Assembly (NCBI GenBank): GCA_963970005.1 | Contig: CAXAMN010004025.1 | Coordinates: forward strand, 296,351 to 360,350 | Length of the DNA: 64,000 nt | Reading direction: 5' to 3' | Source: Durusdinium trenchii | Taxonomy: Eukaryota; Sar; Dinophyceae; Suessiales; Symbiodiniaceae | Part shown: piece after piece, positions 53,101-61,800 of the stretch | Numbering within the stretch: the first letter of the stretch is position 1 | Layout of the letters: each line of letters opens with the position of its first letter | Made by a program: the position numbers and the translations under genes | The notes under the pieces: model-generated | Database searches by the model: none | The model's input: the letters and a program-made list of their open reading frames with translations, nothing else | What the model was told of the DNA's origin: nothing

Positions 53101-56100
53101 AGAATGCTTGTACATTGCTGCAACAAACTCATAGTTTTCGCAACACGTTCATCGCTTTCACAACCGTCATAGCCACGACGCTGGCATCGAAGAATAAATT
53201 AGGGTAGGGAGTGAGGATGAAAGAGTGAATACCATGCACTCCTTGCGCAGGGAATCAAAAGTTGTGTCTCTGTCTGCTGCAAGTGTAGGGTCCTTGAAGC
53301 CTTGATGGGAAATGGTCACATTGCAAGCACGAGGACTGGAGCGTCATCTGCCAAACAACAAACCAAAGACAAGCCTACGACAAAACAAACAGACAACAAA
53401 TTCACAACATCAAGGGTACAACCGCTGCAATATCTCGGCTTAGCCGTAGTGCCGATGTTTTTCATCATGCAGTGGGTGAGCACTAGATTCATTAGATTTT
53501 AGACTTGGGTTTGAGCAGCAGCAGCAGCAGCCCACAACAGCAACAACGACAACAACAACATCATCACCACCGTCATCATCATGTCCGCAACTTCTCACAA
53601 CGTTGTGATCAACCCAGTGTCACGGTGATGAAGCGGGTGCGGTTGTTAAAGTCCCGGAAACCCACTCTGACTCTAGAACACCCTTTGACTTGGGAAACGA
53701 CAAAACCTGCTACGAAACACAGTGGGTTGCCGGCGCACTTCAAAAGAGTCACATGCCGAAACCGCCATAGGGGTTACCGAAACTCATTCTCGTCTTGGCA
53801 GGGAAGAGGCGTTTCGCACGGAGCCTTTGCGGCATGACATTGTTACTTGTTGTTTTCGATTTCTTGGTTCCTTGTCGCTGGAGACGGGGTTCAAACAGCT
53901 CAGACTTCAGGGCTTGAACCGCTTCACTCTCACAGTTCGATTCAAACTCTGCGGCTTAACAGCGGCTTAACCACCGGCCCGACGGTTTCCGCCTTGGGGC
54001 TCAGGCTGCAGGCTGCATCCAGCTTCACCATGACCTCCGAGACTGTCTTCTGGGCCATGCCCAGGGCTCCTGCGAAGGATGCAATGCATCGGCTTCTCAG
54101 TCCGTTTGCCAATGAAAAAACATGCTTTCTTGATGACCGCAGGCAAAGAACTTCCAGGTTCCTATCAGCATCTCTGCTTGTCCCTCGGCCAGCATGCCAG
54201 GAGCTGCAGACTTCTGGTATTCCACCAGTGCTTGGAGCTGGCTCCGGTCCAACAAGTTCTCCTTTGCAGCGCCCGAGTCAGTAACGAGAGCTCATGATAA
54301 GGTGTCGTGAAAAAAAGAGTGTGCGGAAGATTCCTCTTGCTTTCCGATGTCCGGAACAACAGCTTTTTCAAAACTTGCAGGCGTTGTAAACCGCCAACCT
54401 ATCCAAACAAGTTTGAAAAGTTGAACAGCTTGCAACCGCAGGACACTGACCCGCATCTCAAAGATCACGTTTTGATACCTTTTGCAGGTCAAGGCTCTCG
54501 TTGGGGAAAGAGCCGATCCAATACAAGAGCATACCTCGGCCCAATTGACACAGCAACCAGTTTTCAAACCTACTGCTCCATTATCTGCTGAAAACAATTT
54601 TGCAAACCAAACTCTTCCTCCAAGAAACCATTGCGAAAAACAAAGTTGATCTTTCAAGTCACTCACCTTCTGAACCTGATCGAAATTTCCTTCAACAGAC
54701 CGGAAGCACCCCAAATATAACAAATCAGAAACATCAGGGGGTATGGTGCGGACTTGCAGATAGCATTTGCGGAGGAATCTGCACCGTTTTGCGAAAAGAG
54801 CAAAGAACAGTCAAATTTTGGCTGTTGTTTGCCCCTGTCGCAAAGGGTGCCCATTCCTCCACAGATGCTGTCTGTAAGTCCGCACCAATCTGCCTGATGA
54901 ATGCCATGACTTGCGAGGAATGACAAGTCATGGCACTCATCACCAGGGTTGGTTAGACGTCAATTCACCTCAAGTGTCATCATTCTTCAAGCAAATCAAT
55001 TTTTTGAACAATTTTGAACAACATCTCTGACCAGAGTGGGAGTCCTGGCGTGGCACTGCTTTTGCGGGGTAAAACAGCTGCTAAATCGCAATCTACTTCA
55101 CATAACCACGAACTCAGACCTTGACATATCATTTGAGATAAACGGTTGCGGCTATACACTTTACCTTTGCTGTGGTCGTGCCAACCCTAGTGTCCCCCAT
55201 CACCATCAATGAACTCTGATCACCGAGTGGTACCACTTCCCGCAGTGATTCTGTGCAACTTTCCCACTGAAACATCGTGGGATTGGCAGTACCAAGGGGC
55301 TTTGAGATACTAACCTCAGGAGTGCTCTTTGCAGTTACGTACAGCGCATGTTTTCCTTTCTAGCTATAACTTATCATTGAGGTGAGATGGTAGTTCCTGG
55401 TAGTCGCTTTCTTTTTCGGCCCCCTTCCTCTCTCTCCTATCACTCTTCATTCTTTTGAGCCTCTTCCAAGGCCCTCGTTACGTTACCTCCCATGAATGAA
55501 CGGGACCTCAAAGGGACAAAAAGAGACAGTCCGACTGTATCGTTTCCGCCCCTTCACTATCCTCAAATCATACTGCAAGTCAGGGTCCTGTGACCCTGAC
55601 TTGAGGGTCTCTTGTTGCAGCAGAACTTCCAAAGCCGGCTGAAGAGCCCGCCACTTGGTTATCTTTTTTCAAGGATTCATTGCCAGCTTTGACTTTGGAG
55701 AGGAATCAAGTCTCACAGGGAACGACCGCACACCTAAGCAGTGGGCTTCGTCCCCGTGGCCATCTGCTCCAACTCCGCCAGGCTGCGGCTTTGTGATGGG
55801 ATAGAAGAGGAGCATTGCCAAGCGGATGATGGGAGACCCGGCAGCGCCCAAGAAAAGGCCATGCCGAGTGCAAACAGACTGCGGAACCTGGGGTGACTGA
55901 ATAAGACAAGGAGAAAACGTACTATCCATCCAAGCCAGTAAACCACAGATTTGTTGGTGCTCAAGGTAGTGCGGTTTCGAGGTTTTGTGCATTGTACAAA
56001 TCGACCAGAAAAGAAGCAAACTCCACACAAAGAGATTGAACTCTTTGGTCCTGAGCGCCCGTGCAATCTCGCAAAGGATCACAATGATGGCAGTCGTCAG

Positions 56101-57250
56101 CAGAAAGCCAATAAAACCACCTGCAGATGAGTCTGGGCCCTTCATGCCATCCTCACCAAATGTGTGCAATATCAGTGTGTTTCCGTTGTGTAGATCCTGA
56201 GCTGCACCTGCTGAACACCACTCCTTCTTGCAGAAATGACTAAAGCTAGCTTCAAAAGACCAGCGCCTGCGTAGTCAGCCAGCCTGAGTGTAGAACGTCA
56301 CAAAAACATCAAGCTCAATCCCTAGATCCCAGGAACAACAGTCTCCCACACGTATCCAGCTCCTTCATCTCCCCTTACAACCCACATTGAAAAAGCCTCT
56401 GGCAAGGGGACCATGGATTACAAACCAAGCAGCAACTGTGCCATTGCAGCATTCACTGCAGTATTCCCCAAAAGGATCGTGCAAAGCAGCAAATTGCCCT
56501 GCTGTCTCAGTGGCAAAATCTTTCCTGAGGCCAAGCTTTAGAAGATTGATGAGAATGTCACCGTATCTTTAAATATGAAATGTGACAAAACAAATGTTGG
56601 TTGATCATCTACATGTCGGTTGTGCAGCAGTTTACAAGCTTAAAAATAGGGGCAGAAAGCTGATGAGAGCTGCCTCCCTTTAGTGGCAGAAAGAAAGTCA
56701 ACCATGGCTTCATTTTGGAGGCAAGAATCTTGCATATCTGGCTGCATCCATAGCTGCTTCGTCCTACAAGTCAAAACAAAATAATGAATCAACGGGAGAA
56801 ATCTTGCACACTTGGACCATGATTAGCTCCACTGCTGCCCTAAGTTGAGCTTTTCAGGCAGGTGCTGTGGCCCAAAGCGATAAAGCAAAAGCGTGCCGAT
56901 CTGTCCTTATTGGGCACATCAATCAGAACTTTCAACTGGGCGGTATCTAGGGACATCAGCCCAATATTCAGGCCTCAGGCCGCATCACAAGCAGCATATG
57001 GTAAACATGGTAGAACGATCAAGTAGTATCATGGAAGGATCACCCATGACTGGGAGTCGTAGGGTTTCATTTCATCTATCAGGCAGAAACTGATCTTGAA
57101 GGATGGTGGATATTCAAGTACCCTGATCCTGCATGCCCTGCCTGTAAAAGTCTGCGAAAGAAAAGTGAGCACTGCGATACAGAGAAAGGTGAGGGCCAAC
57201 TTGAAGCTCTCAGTATCATCATCCGGAGCGGTCCCGGTGGCATTGTTCAT
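49994..57250 (-). CDS. CNNM/CorC-type metal transporter (DUF21 plus CBS pair), multi-exon gene
   Basis: At least ten short exons from ATG 57,248-57,250 downwards. The DUF21 membrane domain is spelled out by GLNIGLMSLDTAQL, ARYARFLPPK, GNLLLCTILLGNTAVN, GGFIGFLLTTAIIVILCEIV and PQSVCTRHGLFLGAAGSPII, then LAMLLFYPITKP. The linker and CBS1 are LLDRSQLQALVEYQKS, GALGMAQKTVSEVM, GFSRFPVVE and VVGLLHCKDLLSL. REVFVCGEDTTLMALL starts CBS2. Family members handle Mg2+ or other divalent cations at membranes and sense nucleotide or Mg2+ through CBS. Junctions use GC, GA and GT donors. One exon between 55.79 and 54.29 kb and the end of CBS2 are unresolved. A 1.05-kb repeat sits in its 51.7-54.0 kb intron. 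Confidence 0.85.
50410..50585 (-). CDS. Possible exon of an unidentified gene
   Basis: The frame reads KRVVSGCLAKRRKGPSVRPV, FLHGAAAHPPERDKAKDQVK and SFLVSRVGLHFASKQG. It has coding character and lies between two CNNM exons, but does not fit the family or the phase there. It could be an alternative exon. Confidence 0.3.
51397..51477 (-). CDS. CNNM gene, CBS1 exon VVGLLHCKDLLSL
   Basis: Exactly 27 codons between CTCTCCAG and a GT donor. They encode VVGLLHCKDLLSLRDPDSG, then CWKRADPW, the classic CBS strand-turn-helix VVGVLHVKDLL. Confidence 0.85.
51662..51765 (-). CDS. CNNM gene, CBS1 exon QQGFSRFPVVE
   Basis: After TTGCACAG the frame reads DILDYAFIAQVVQQGFSRFP, then VVEPSSGQAG. GFSRFPVVE is the CNNM/CorC SGxSRxPVYE block. 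A GA donor after GCAGGA would keep phase with the next exon. A GT donor 12 bp further would not. Confidence 0.8.
51868..52920 (+). repeat. 1.05-kb dispersed repeat, copy 2, inside a CNNM intron
   Basis: Same orientation and unit structure as 22,476-23,545, with the shared 3' part ending in TATCGGCTGGCTTTCGTAAT and followed by (TATC)n/(TA)n. It lies in the intron between the CNNM exons at 53,984 and 51,765, antisense to the gene. Differences from copy 1 include short deletions in the middle unit. Confidence 0.8.
52915..53005. repeat. (TATC)n/(TA)n microsatellite
   Basis: CTATCTAT then TATATA runs follow the dispersed repeat, as at copy 1. Confidence 0.9.
53984..54069 (-). CDS. CNNM gene, exon GALGMAQKTVSEVM
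   Basis: Encodes GALGMAQKTVSEVMVKLDAA, then CSLSPKAET, matching the CNNM linker into CBS1 (GALxLxxKTVxDVMTPxxxxxxLxxxxxL). The first two bases complete a codon begun across a GA-AG intron. The donor at the other end is GT. Confidence 0.85.
54162..54290 (-). CDS. CNNM gene, exon LLDRSQLQALVEYQKS
   Basis: The frame reads LVTDSGAAKENLLDRSQLQA, then LVEYQKSAAPGMLAEGQAEM and LI. It corresponds to the CNNM segment LLDxxLGxxxxxxYxRxELxALxxxHxxxxLxxxExxxI after the membrane domain. It ends ATAG|GA (GA donor at 54,161-54,160), which is required to give LIGALGMA with the next exon. Confidence 0.85.
54743..54887. repeat. Long imperfect palindrome (foldback) inside a CNNM intron
   Basis: GGTGCGGACTTGCAGATAGC at the left end is matched by GCTGTCTGTAAGTCCGCACC at the right end. 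Inner blocks (GGAGGAATCTG / CACAGATGC-type, TTTGCGA / TCGCAAA) pair across a short AAATTTT centre, so arms of about 70 bp fold back. Similar reading frames therefore appear on both strands. It is probably a small foldback/MITE-like element. Confidence 0.75.
54893..54947. repeat. Inverted repeat TGCCATGACTTG...CAAGTCATGGCA
   Basis: Twelve-base perfect arms extended by TGATGAA/CTCATCA flank a 10-base loop. It directly abuts the larger palindrome and is probably part of the same foldback structure. Confidence 0.7.
55577..55606. repeat. Perfect 12-bp inverted repeat
   Basis: CAAGTCAGGGTC and GACCCTGACTTG flank CTGT. In the CNNM intronic region. It could be a terminator-like hairpin by chance or the remnant of a palindromic element. 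Confidence 0.6.
55787..55887 (-). CDS. CNNM gene, DUF21 exon VPQSVCTRHGLFLGAAGSP
   Basis: 101 bp after CACCCCAG. It encodes VPQSVCTRHGLFLGAAGSPI, then IRLAMLLFYPITKP. (E)IVPQAxCSRHGLxxG is the signature of DUF21/CNNM. A GC donor probably ends it at 55,786-55,785. Confidence 0.9.
56065..56120 (-). CDS. CNNM gene, DUF21 helix exon
   Basis: Encodes GGFIGFLLTTAIIVILCEI, the DUF21 helix that precedes VPQS. It is bounded by CATCTGCAG and a GC donor (GAGATT|GC, 56,064-56,063). Splicing at that GC is needed to give ILCEIVPQSVC. Confidence 0.9.
56422..56498 (-). CDS. CNNM gene, DUF21 exon GNLLLCTILLGNTAVN
   Basis: After GACAGCAG the frame reads GNLLLCTILLGNTAVNAAMA, then QLLLG, the most conserved DUF21 helix. 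The 3' end is taken as a GT donor (GTAATC), with an alternative four to five bases earlier. Confidence 0.9.
56713..56763 (-). CDS. CNNM gene, short DUF21 loop exon
   Basis: After ACTTGTAG: DEAAMDAARYARFLPPK, equivalent to the YAxxIxPLxxK loop before GNLLL. The donor is not clear, because the frame meets TGA right after the last Lys codon. Confidence 0.65.
56906..56973 (-). CDS. CNNM gene, DUF21 exon GLNIGLMSLDTAQL
   Basis: 68 bp. Encodes GLNIGLMSLDTAQLKVLIDV, then PNK. (S)GLxxGLMSLDxxxL opens DUF21. The first Gly codon is split across a GC-AG intron. The best donor is GA (AATAAG|GA), which gives PNKDEAAMDAARYA. Confidence 0.9.
57142..57250 (-). CDS. CNNM gene, first coding exon
   Basis: ATG at 57,248-57,250. 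It encodes MNNATGTAPDDDTESFKLAL, then TFLCIAVLTFLSQTFTG, an extracellular/lumenal-type short N-terminus plus the first membrane helix. It ends ACAG|GC (GC donor 57,141-57,140). The frame stays open upstream, so a longer N-terminus is possible. Confidence 0.75.
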
Positions 57251-57543
57251 TGAACGCGGCCGCTGCGCGTGGCAAGTCTGACTTGGCTGGTTTCAAGGCC
57301 AAAAAGCGTGGGTGAGTGATGTGATGTGGGTGATTTGTAAATCCAAAACGATAGAGTCTGGTTTAGACATGATTGGCGTGTTGACCACATGCTGATTAGG
57401 ACTGAACCAACGATCTGTGGAGGGATTGTCGCCACTTCTGGGCGAACCTGGCTGGTCGCTTGCCAGCTGGTTTGGCTCAAGCCACATCACGTCAAGGTTG
57501 CAAAGTAATCAAAGCAATCGAACACCCCGCAGTCCCCCCTGAC

Positions 57544-57649
57544 CTAGATTTGGTGTCTTGGCAATGGCCTCTTCACAGTAGTTCTTCACACAGTCGCGCA
57601 GGAGGATCAAAAGCAGGATTGGGGTAGGGGCAACAACCAACACTCCACC
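57544..57649 (-). CDS. Exon of an unidentified gene, membrane segment
   Basis: Between GACGCCAG and a GT donor: GVLVVAPTPILLLILLRDCV, then KNYCEEAIAKTPNL. One hydrophobic helix. It and the two exons upstream probably form one small gene, or encode a long N-terminus of the CNNM gene. Confidence 0.45.
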
Positions 57650-57660
57650 CTGGCGTCATC

Positions 57661-57727
57661 TGCTCTCCCCATGCAGTTCCTTTTCCAGTTCCTCTTCCGC
57701 CTCATTCGCACGCCGAGTGCGGTATGC
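57661..57727 (-). CDS. Short acidic exon of the same unidentified gene
   Basis: After GGCTCCAG: AYRTRRANEAEEELEKELHG, then ES. Charged helix. Donor possibly GA. Confidence 0.4.
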
Positions 57728-57870
57728 CTGGAGCCTCAACAAGGCAGGGCTATGCAGCAACTGGGAAGTTGGACGTTGTCACAGGTATGGCCGGGTTGAC
57801 TTGTACCTGTCCCTCAGTGCCCGAAACAATGTGCTCAAAAGGTGAGTGAAGGAAGAGACAATGAAAGAAA

Positions 57871-58033
57871 CATGGCGCCGATTGACGTGAATACTCCCGC
57901 TGAGGTGCAGACTCTCCCCGCAAGAAGGCCTCTTCATCGGCCGAAAGAGGCTGCTCCTCACCAGCTATCAAAGCAGCTGAAGCATTGAAATCGGAGTCCG
58001 TGGATTGCTTGTTGCTCAAGCACTGAATCTTGG
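57871..58033 (-). CDS. Exon of the same unidentified gene
   Basis: After ACCACAG: KIQCLSNKQSTDSDFNASAA, LIAGEEQPLSADEEAFLRGE and SAPQREYSRQSAP. Soluble and acidic, with clear coding character. No family is recognised. Confidence 0.45.
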
Positions 58034-58830
58034 CTGTGGTGACACAAGTATCATATGAAACCTTTGAACATATCCTGAATGGTTTCAGAACCACTCGCAT
58101 ATGTGGCTAGAGCAGGACAGAATCCTGTTTCACCCTGGCCCACAACCCACAGGGTCCGGCCTCGACCTCCAAGGGAGAGGAGTCACGCATGGACGGGCTG
58201 TACAGCACGCCCTGGCAATCGCAGTGCCCACATGAGCATTCTTTGGAACCCAAGAAAGCCTATCATCCACCTTCAGGCAAGCTGGAAAGAACAATATTGT
58301 TTAACTTATGATCAATGGAGCAGAGTTTATCAAGAACTTATCAAGGAGCATGAAGAACTTATGGAGCATGAATAGAGTCCCAGAGCATAGAACTTCTCAA
58401 GGAGCATGAATAGAACTTATCATTGTTCGCATGTTAGAAATATTCCGCTGCGGAGTCCCAGAGCTGGGAGTTGCGGACCAGTGGACCAGCCACTACACCG
58501 GACCTGTCAGTGCTTTTGCAACCACCATTTTGGGACTTGCAGCACATGGTGCGCGTCAAGGAGAAGCTGTTATTTGAAAAACTGTCCATTGGGTTTGGTG
58601 AAAAGTGGCTCTACCAAACTTCAACGTCAGGTTATCAAAACCATGAAGTTGACCTAATTCGTGGTCGTTGGATGATCGAACTCTCGTGATGACTCTCGTT
58701 GGTTGGCGTCGCCTGTGGCAGGTCTTCGCAGGCTGTTCCCAGCCGATTCAGATGCAAGTACCTGCCCCACCGGTGCTTGTCCTTGTCACCGGCTTTAAAC
58801 CACCCTTACTGAGACCTGTCATCGCACGGA

Positions 58831-61800
58831 TCAGAAAACGGTCCTTACTTGTGACACATGGGGCATTAGCACGGAGGCGCACACGTCCGTGCCGAACCCA
58901 TCCAGGGACAAGATCTTCATGTCCCCTCCAAAGTATTGGGCATAGAGCCGGCTCAATGTCAGGCCAACTCCAAACCTCCGAGCAGTCTCACTGCGCTAAC
59001 TGCCACCCTAGTTCCACCAAACGGGTATCTCAGTATCTCATCATATCTCATGTCCCAATCAGGGTCTCTGGCGGGTCTGGCAAATCTACTCTACAAGGGT
59101 GCTTTTCGAAAAGGATAAGGACTCAAACTTGGGTCAGTCTCTCCTCCATCACCTGTTAGCGTGGCCTATCATTCTGGAATGCAAAAGCAAAAACACACTT
59201 AAACAGTACAGAAAGGACATGCCTGGCGCATCAAATTTGCACTCAACGGCTAGGGCTGACACCCTGCAAGCACACCACCTTGCTTTGGACCTTGGAGTTG
59301 ATAGACAAATAAGGAAAAAATAGAAAACATAAAAGAAAATAGTAATAACAATAATAGTAATAATAATGATAATGTTAATAAAATGTATACATATCACGAA
59401 AGGTAGCCCTTTAGGGGATACCTTGAGTTTGTCTTGCGAAGCAAGTGTTGGGACGTCCGGGTCTAATAATTGATCGCTCAATTCAGACCCCCCCCCCCCC
59501 CCCCCCCTCGAATTGAATTATCAATTACAACCCCCCCCCCTCCCCCCCTCTAAAATCAATTCTCTCCTGGAGAACGTCTTCGTGAGCCTCTCATGATTTC
59601 AGGATAGTTGAAACCCTCTTGAACATTCAGAAAGAGTGAATATGAAATTCTAATCACGAAAGGTGTTCCCCGAGGGGATACATACCTAGAGTTTGTTTTG
59701 TGAAGCACGTCAATTCTCTTCTGGGGAGCGTCTTCGTGAGCCTCTTATGGTTTCAGGATAGTTCAAATCCTATGATGTTCCGATTCAATGCTCACCGATG
59801 ATCTGAGCCATGGGGCAAATTTGTTTTCCTAAGAATCTTTTTGAACATTTCGAGAGCATATGTTTGAACATTTAGAGTGCATATGAACATATATTTACGA
59901 AAGGTCGCCTCCGAGGGGATAAATCACCATGTCGAACATTGCATTTTTGTTCCTGCCTCTCGCGTTCTCTTCTCTTCCCGCTGTCCTACCTTTCGTGTCT
60001 CCCTCCTCTCAAGTATCTATATACCTCATATTATGTATATGTTATATATGGATAAATTATCTTGAAACGATCGGGAAAAAGATTCTCTGCTAAACAAGTG
60101 CCAAGAAAGACTACTTCTAGCTGTAGATAGTGAATCTGGAACCTAGCTGCACTGGAGAACATGTGCGCGGCGCCCGCAACTTTCAAAGCACGACCCAAAT
60201 GAGTCAGCCAAACTGTCTGCAGATTTCGGTTCGCTCGTTCGTTCCTTCAACATCCTTCACGTACGTCCCAAGCGACGCTGCAGCGGATTGCAGGCGGAGT
60301 CTCCCGGCTTCGTGCGGAAGTCATCCCTGCGGATTGCAGGCGGTCGACGGCCGAGCTCCGACGGAAGAGTCCGGTTGGGTCGACTCTTCGTTTTGGTTTG
60401 GAAAGCGAGTGTCGGACATGGACTCCGGTGAAGAGCTTTTGGAGGAATTTCGATGAAAATGAGGTGAACATGAGCTTTTTGAAGGTGGAAATTACTTGGA
60501 GAAGGTGTTCGTGCTCCGGAGGGACTCCATACTCCTTCCATCGTGCTGCATGCTTTCGTTTCGGGAGGCGCCTTCGTCCAGACCAAGGTGTTTTTTCTGA
60601 GCAACGCACGGTCGGATCGTTGAGAAGGCAAAAACCATGAGAGACAAGTTTCTGCTGTCTTTCTGTCTTTCTTTACAAACCAATAAGAAAAGCCTTGTCT
60701 TTCATGAACAAAAAAAGCTGGACGACAGCAGGATGAGCCATGCAGCATCAATTTGACCATGCCATGCACAACGTCATTGATACAAAATGGCACTACGAGA
60801 TATCGGTAGGCATTGCAGTTGTCGGCTGTCGTGAGCAGTTTGAGCCAAGTCTCTCATCGTCGTGAACATGAATTTCCAAATATTGGGCAAGGCTGCGCGC
60901 GCAATACCGCCTCCTTCGTCGCTGATGCGGATCCTTAGATGATGTACAGCTGGTCAGACATGCACTAGCAGGCTTGCACGTAGATGCGGGTTGAAATTAT
61001 TGAAGAAAGAACTCAGGCGCGTTGGACCTGCAACAACGTAGATCACTTCTCTACTGTCATTCCCTTTTCTTTGGCCAGCTCCCCCCCTCTCTAATAAATT
61101 TAGTAGGCGCCTACACAATTAAGTAAGGGAGAAGTGAGCTACTAGCAATAGGAAGCTCCTAGCTAGGACGCAAGATAGCTCACGCTTCTTCAGGCGGGGG
61201 GAGCTTCCTTGAAGAAGAGCTCGCATTAATGTGTTGGCCCTTTAGATTCTTAGGGAAACTTAACAGGCCAATCATCCTATTTGCTCCCTGTCGTGTCCTT
61301 CCAAAAAAGATCCTGCTGATCCCTGCCGTGCCAAGCATCGTGACATCTTCGTCACCATGCACAATGTGACAATGGACCTTCGGCAGCGGATCATCGAAGC
61401 TTTCGGCGTGCCGTTCCACGGTGGCTCGGCAGCTGTTCTTGAAGACCTGCCGGTCTGCAAGCGGTGGAAGATCAGGATCCTCAAACCCACCGGGTTTGCG
61501 AAGAAACAAATCGGCCACCAGGTACAACCGGAATTTGACTGAGGAAACGAGGAACAAAAGGCCACAAACTTGACCTTAACATGACCTAGTAAATGCTGTA
61601 ACTCAACCGGACTCCTGCAAAGAGAAGTGCTCCAAGGTGTGAACCGGGTCAAAACTGATGAACTGAGGCCGATGGGCGGCCCATATGTTCATTGCAACAG
61701 CTTCCAATTCCAATACCTCCTCTTACTTTCATGTGAATGAAGACCACGCTTCTATGGCTTTTTGTTTCTCTCTCCTCCTCTCTCCTCCCCGTCTCTTGGT

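Noticed and set aside
54307..54926. + and - strand frames of 87-143 codons with similar cysteine patterns
   Set aside because: The similarity between strands comes from the long palindrome at 54,743-54,887.
57471..57481. TTTGGCTCAAG, an 11-base match to the spliced leader end
   Set aside because: Isolated, not at the border of any element or gene start. An 11-mer can occur by chance in 128 kb of both strands.
60130..60793. Overlapping frames up to 178 codons on both strands
   Set aside because: No family motif, and the region is an intron of the PDK/BCKDK model. Shadow frames of GC-rich sequence.
61357..61542. + strand 61-codon frame with coding-like composition
   Set aside because: Exactly antisense to the N-box exon of the PDK/BCKDK gene, whose motifs are unambiguous.
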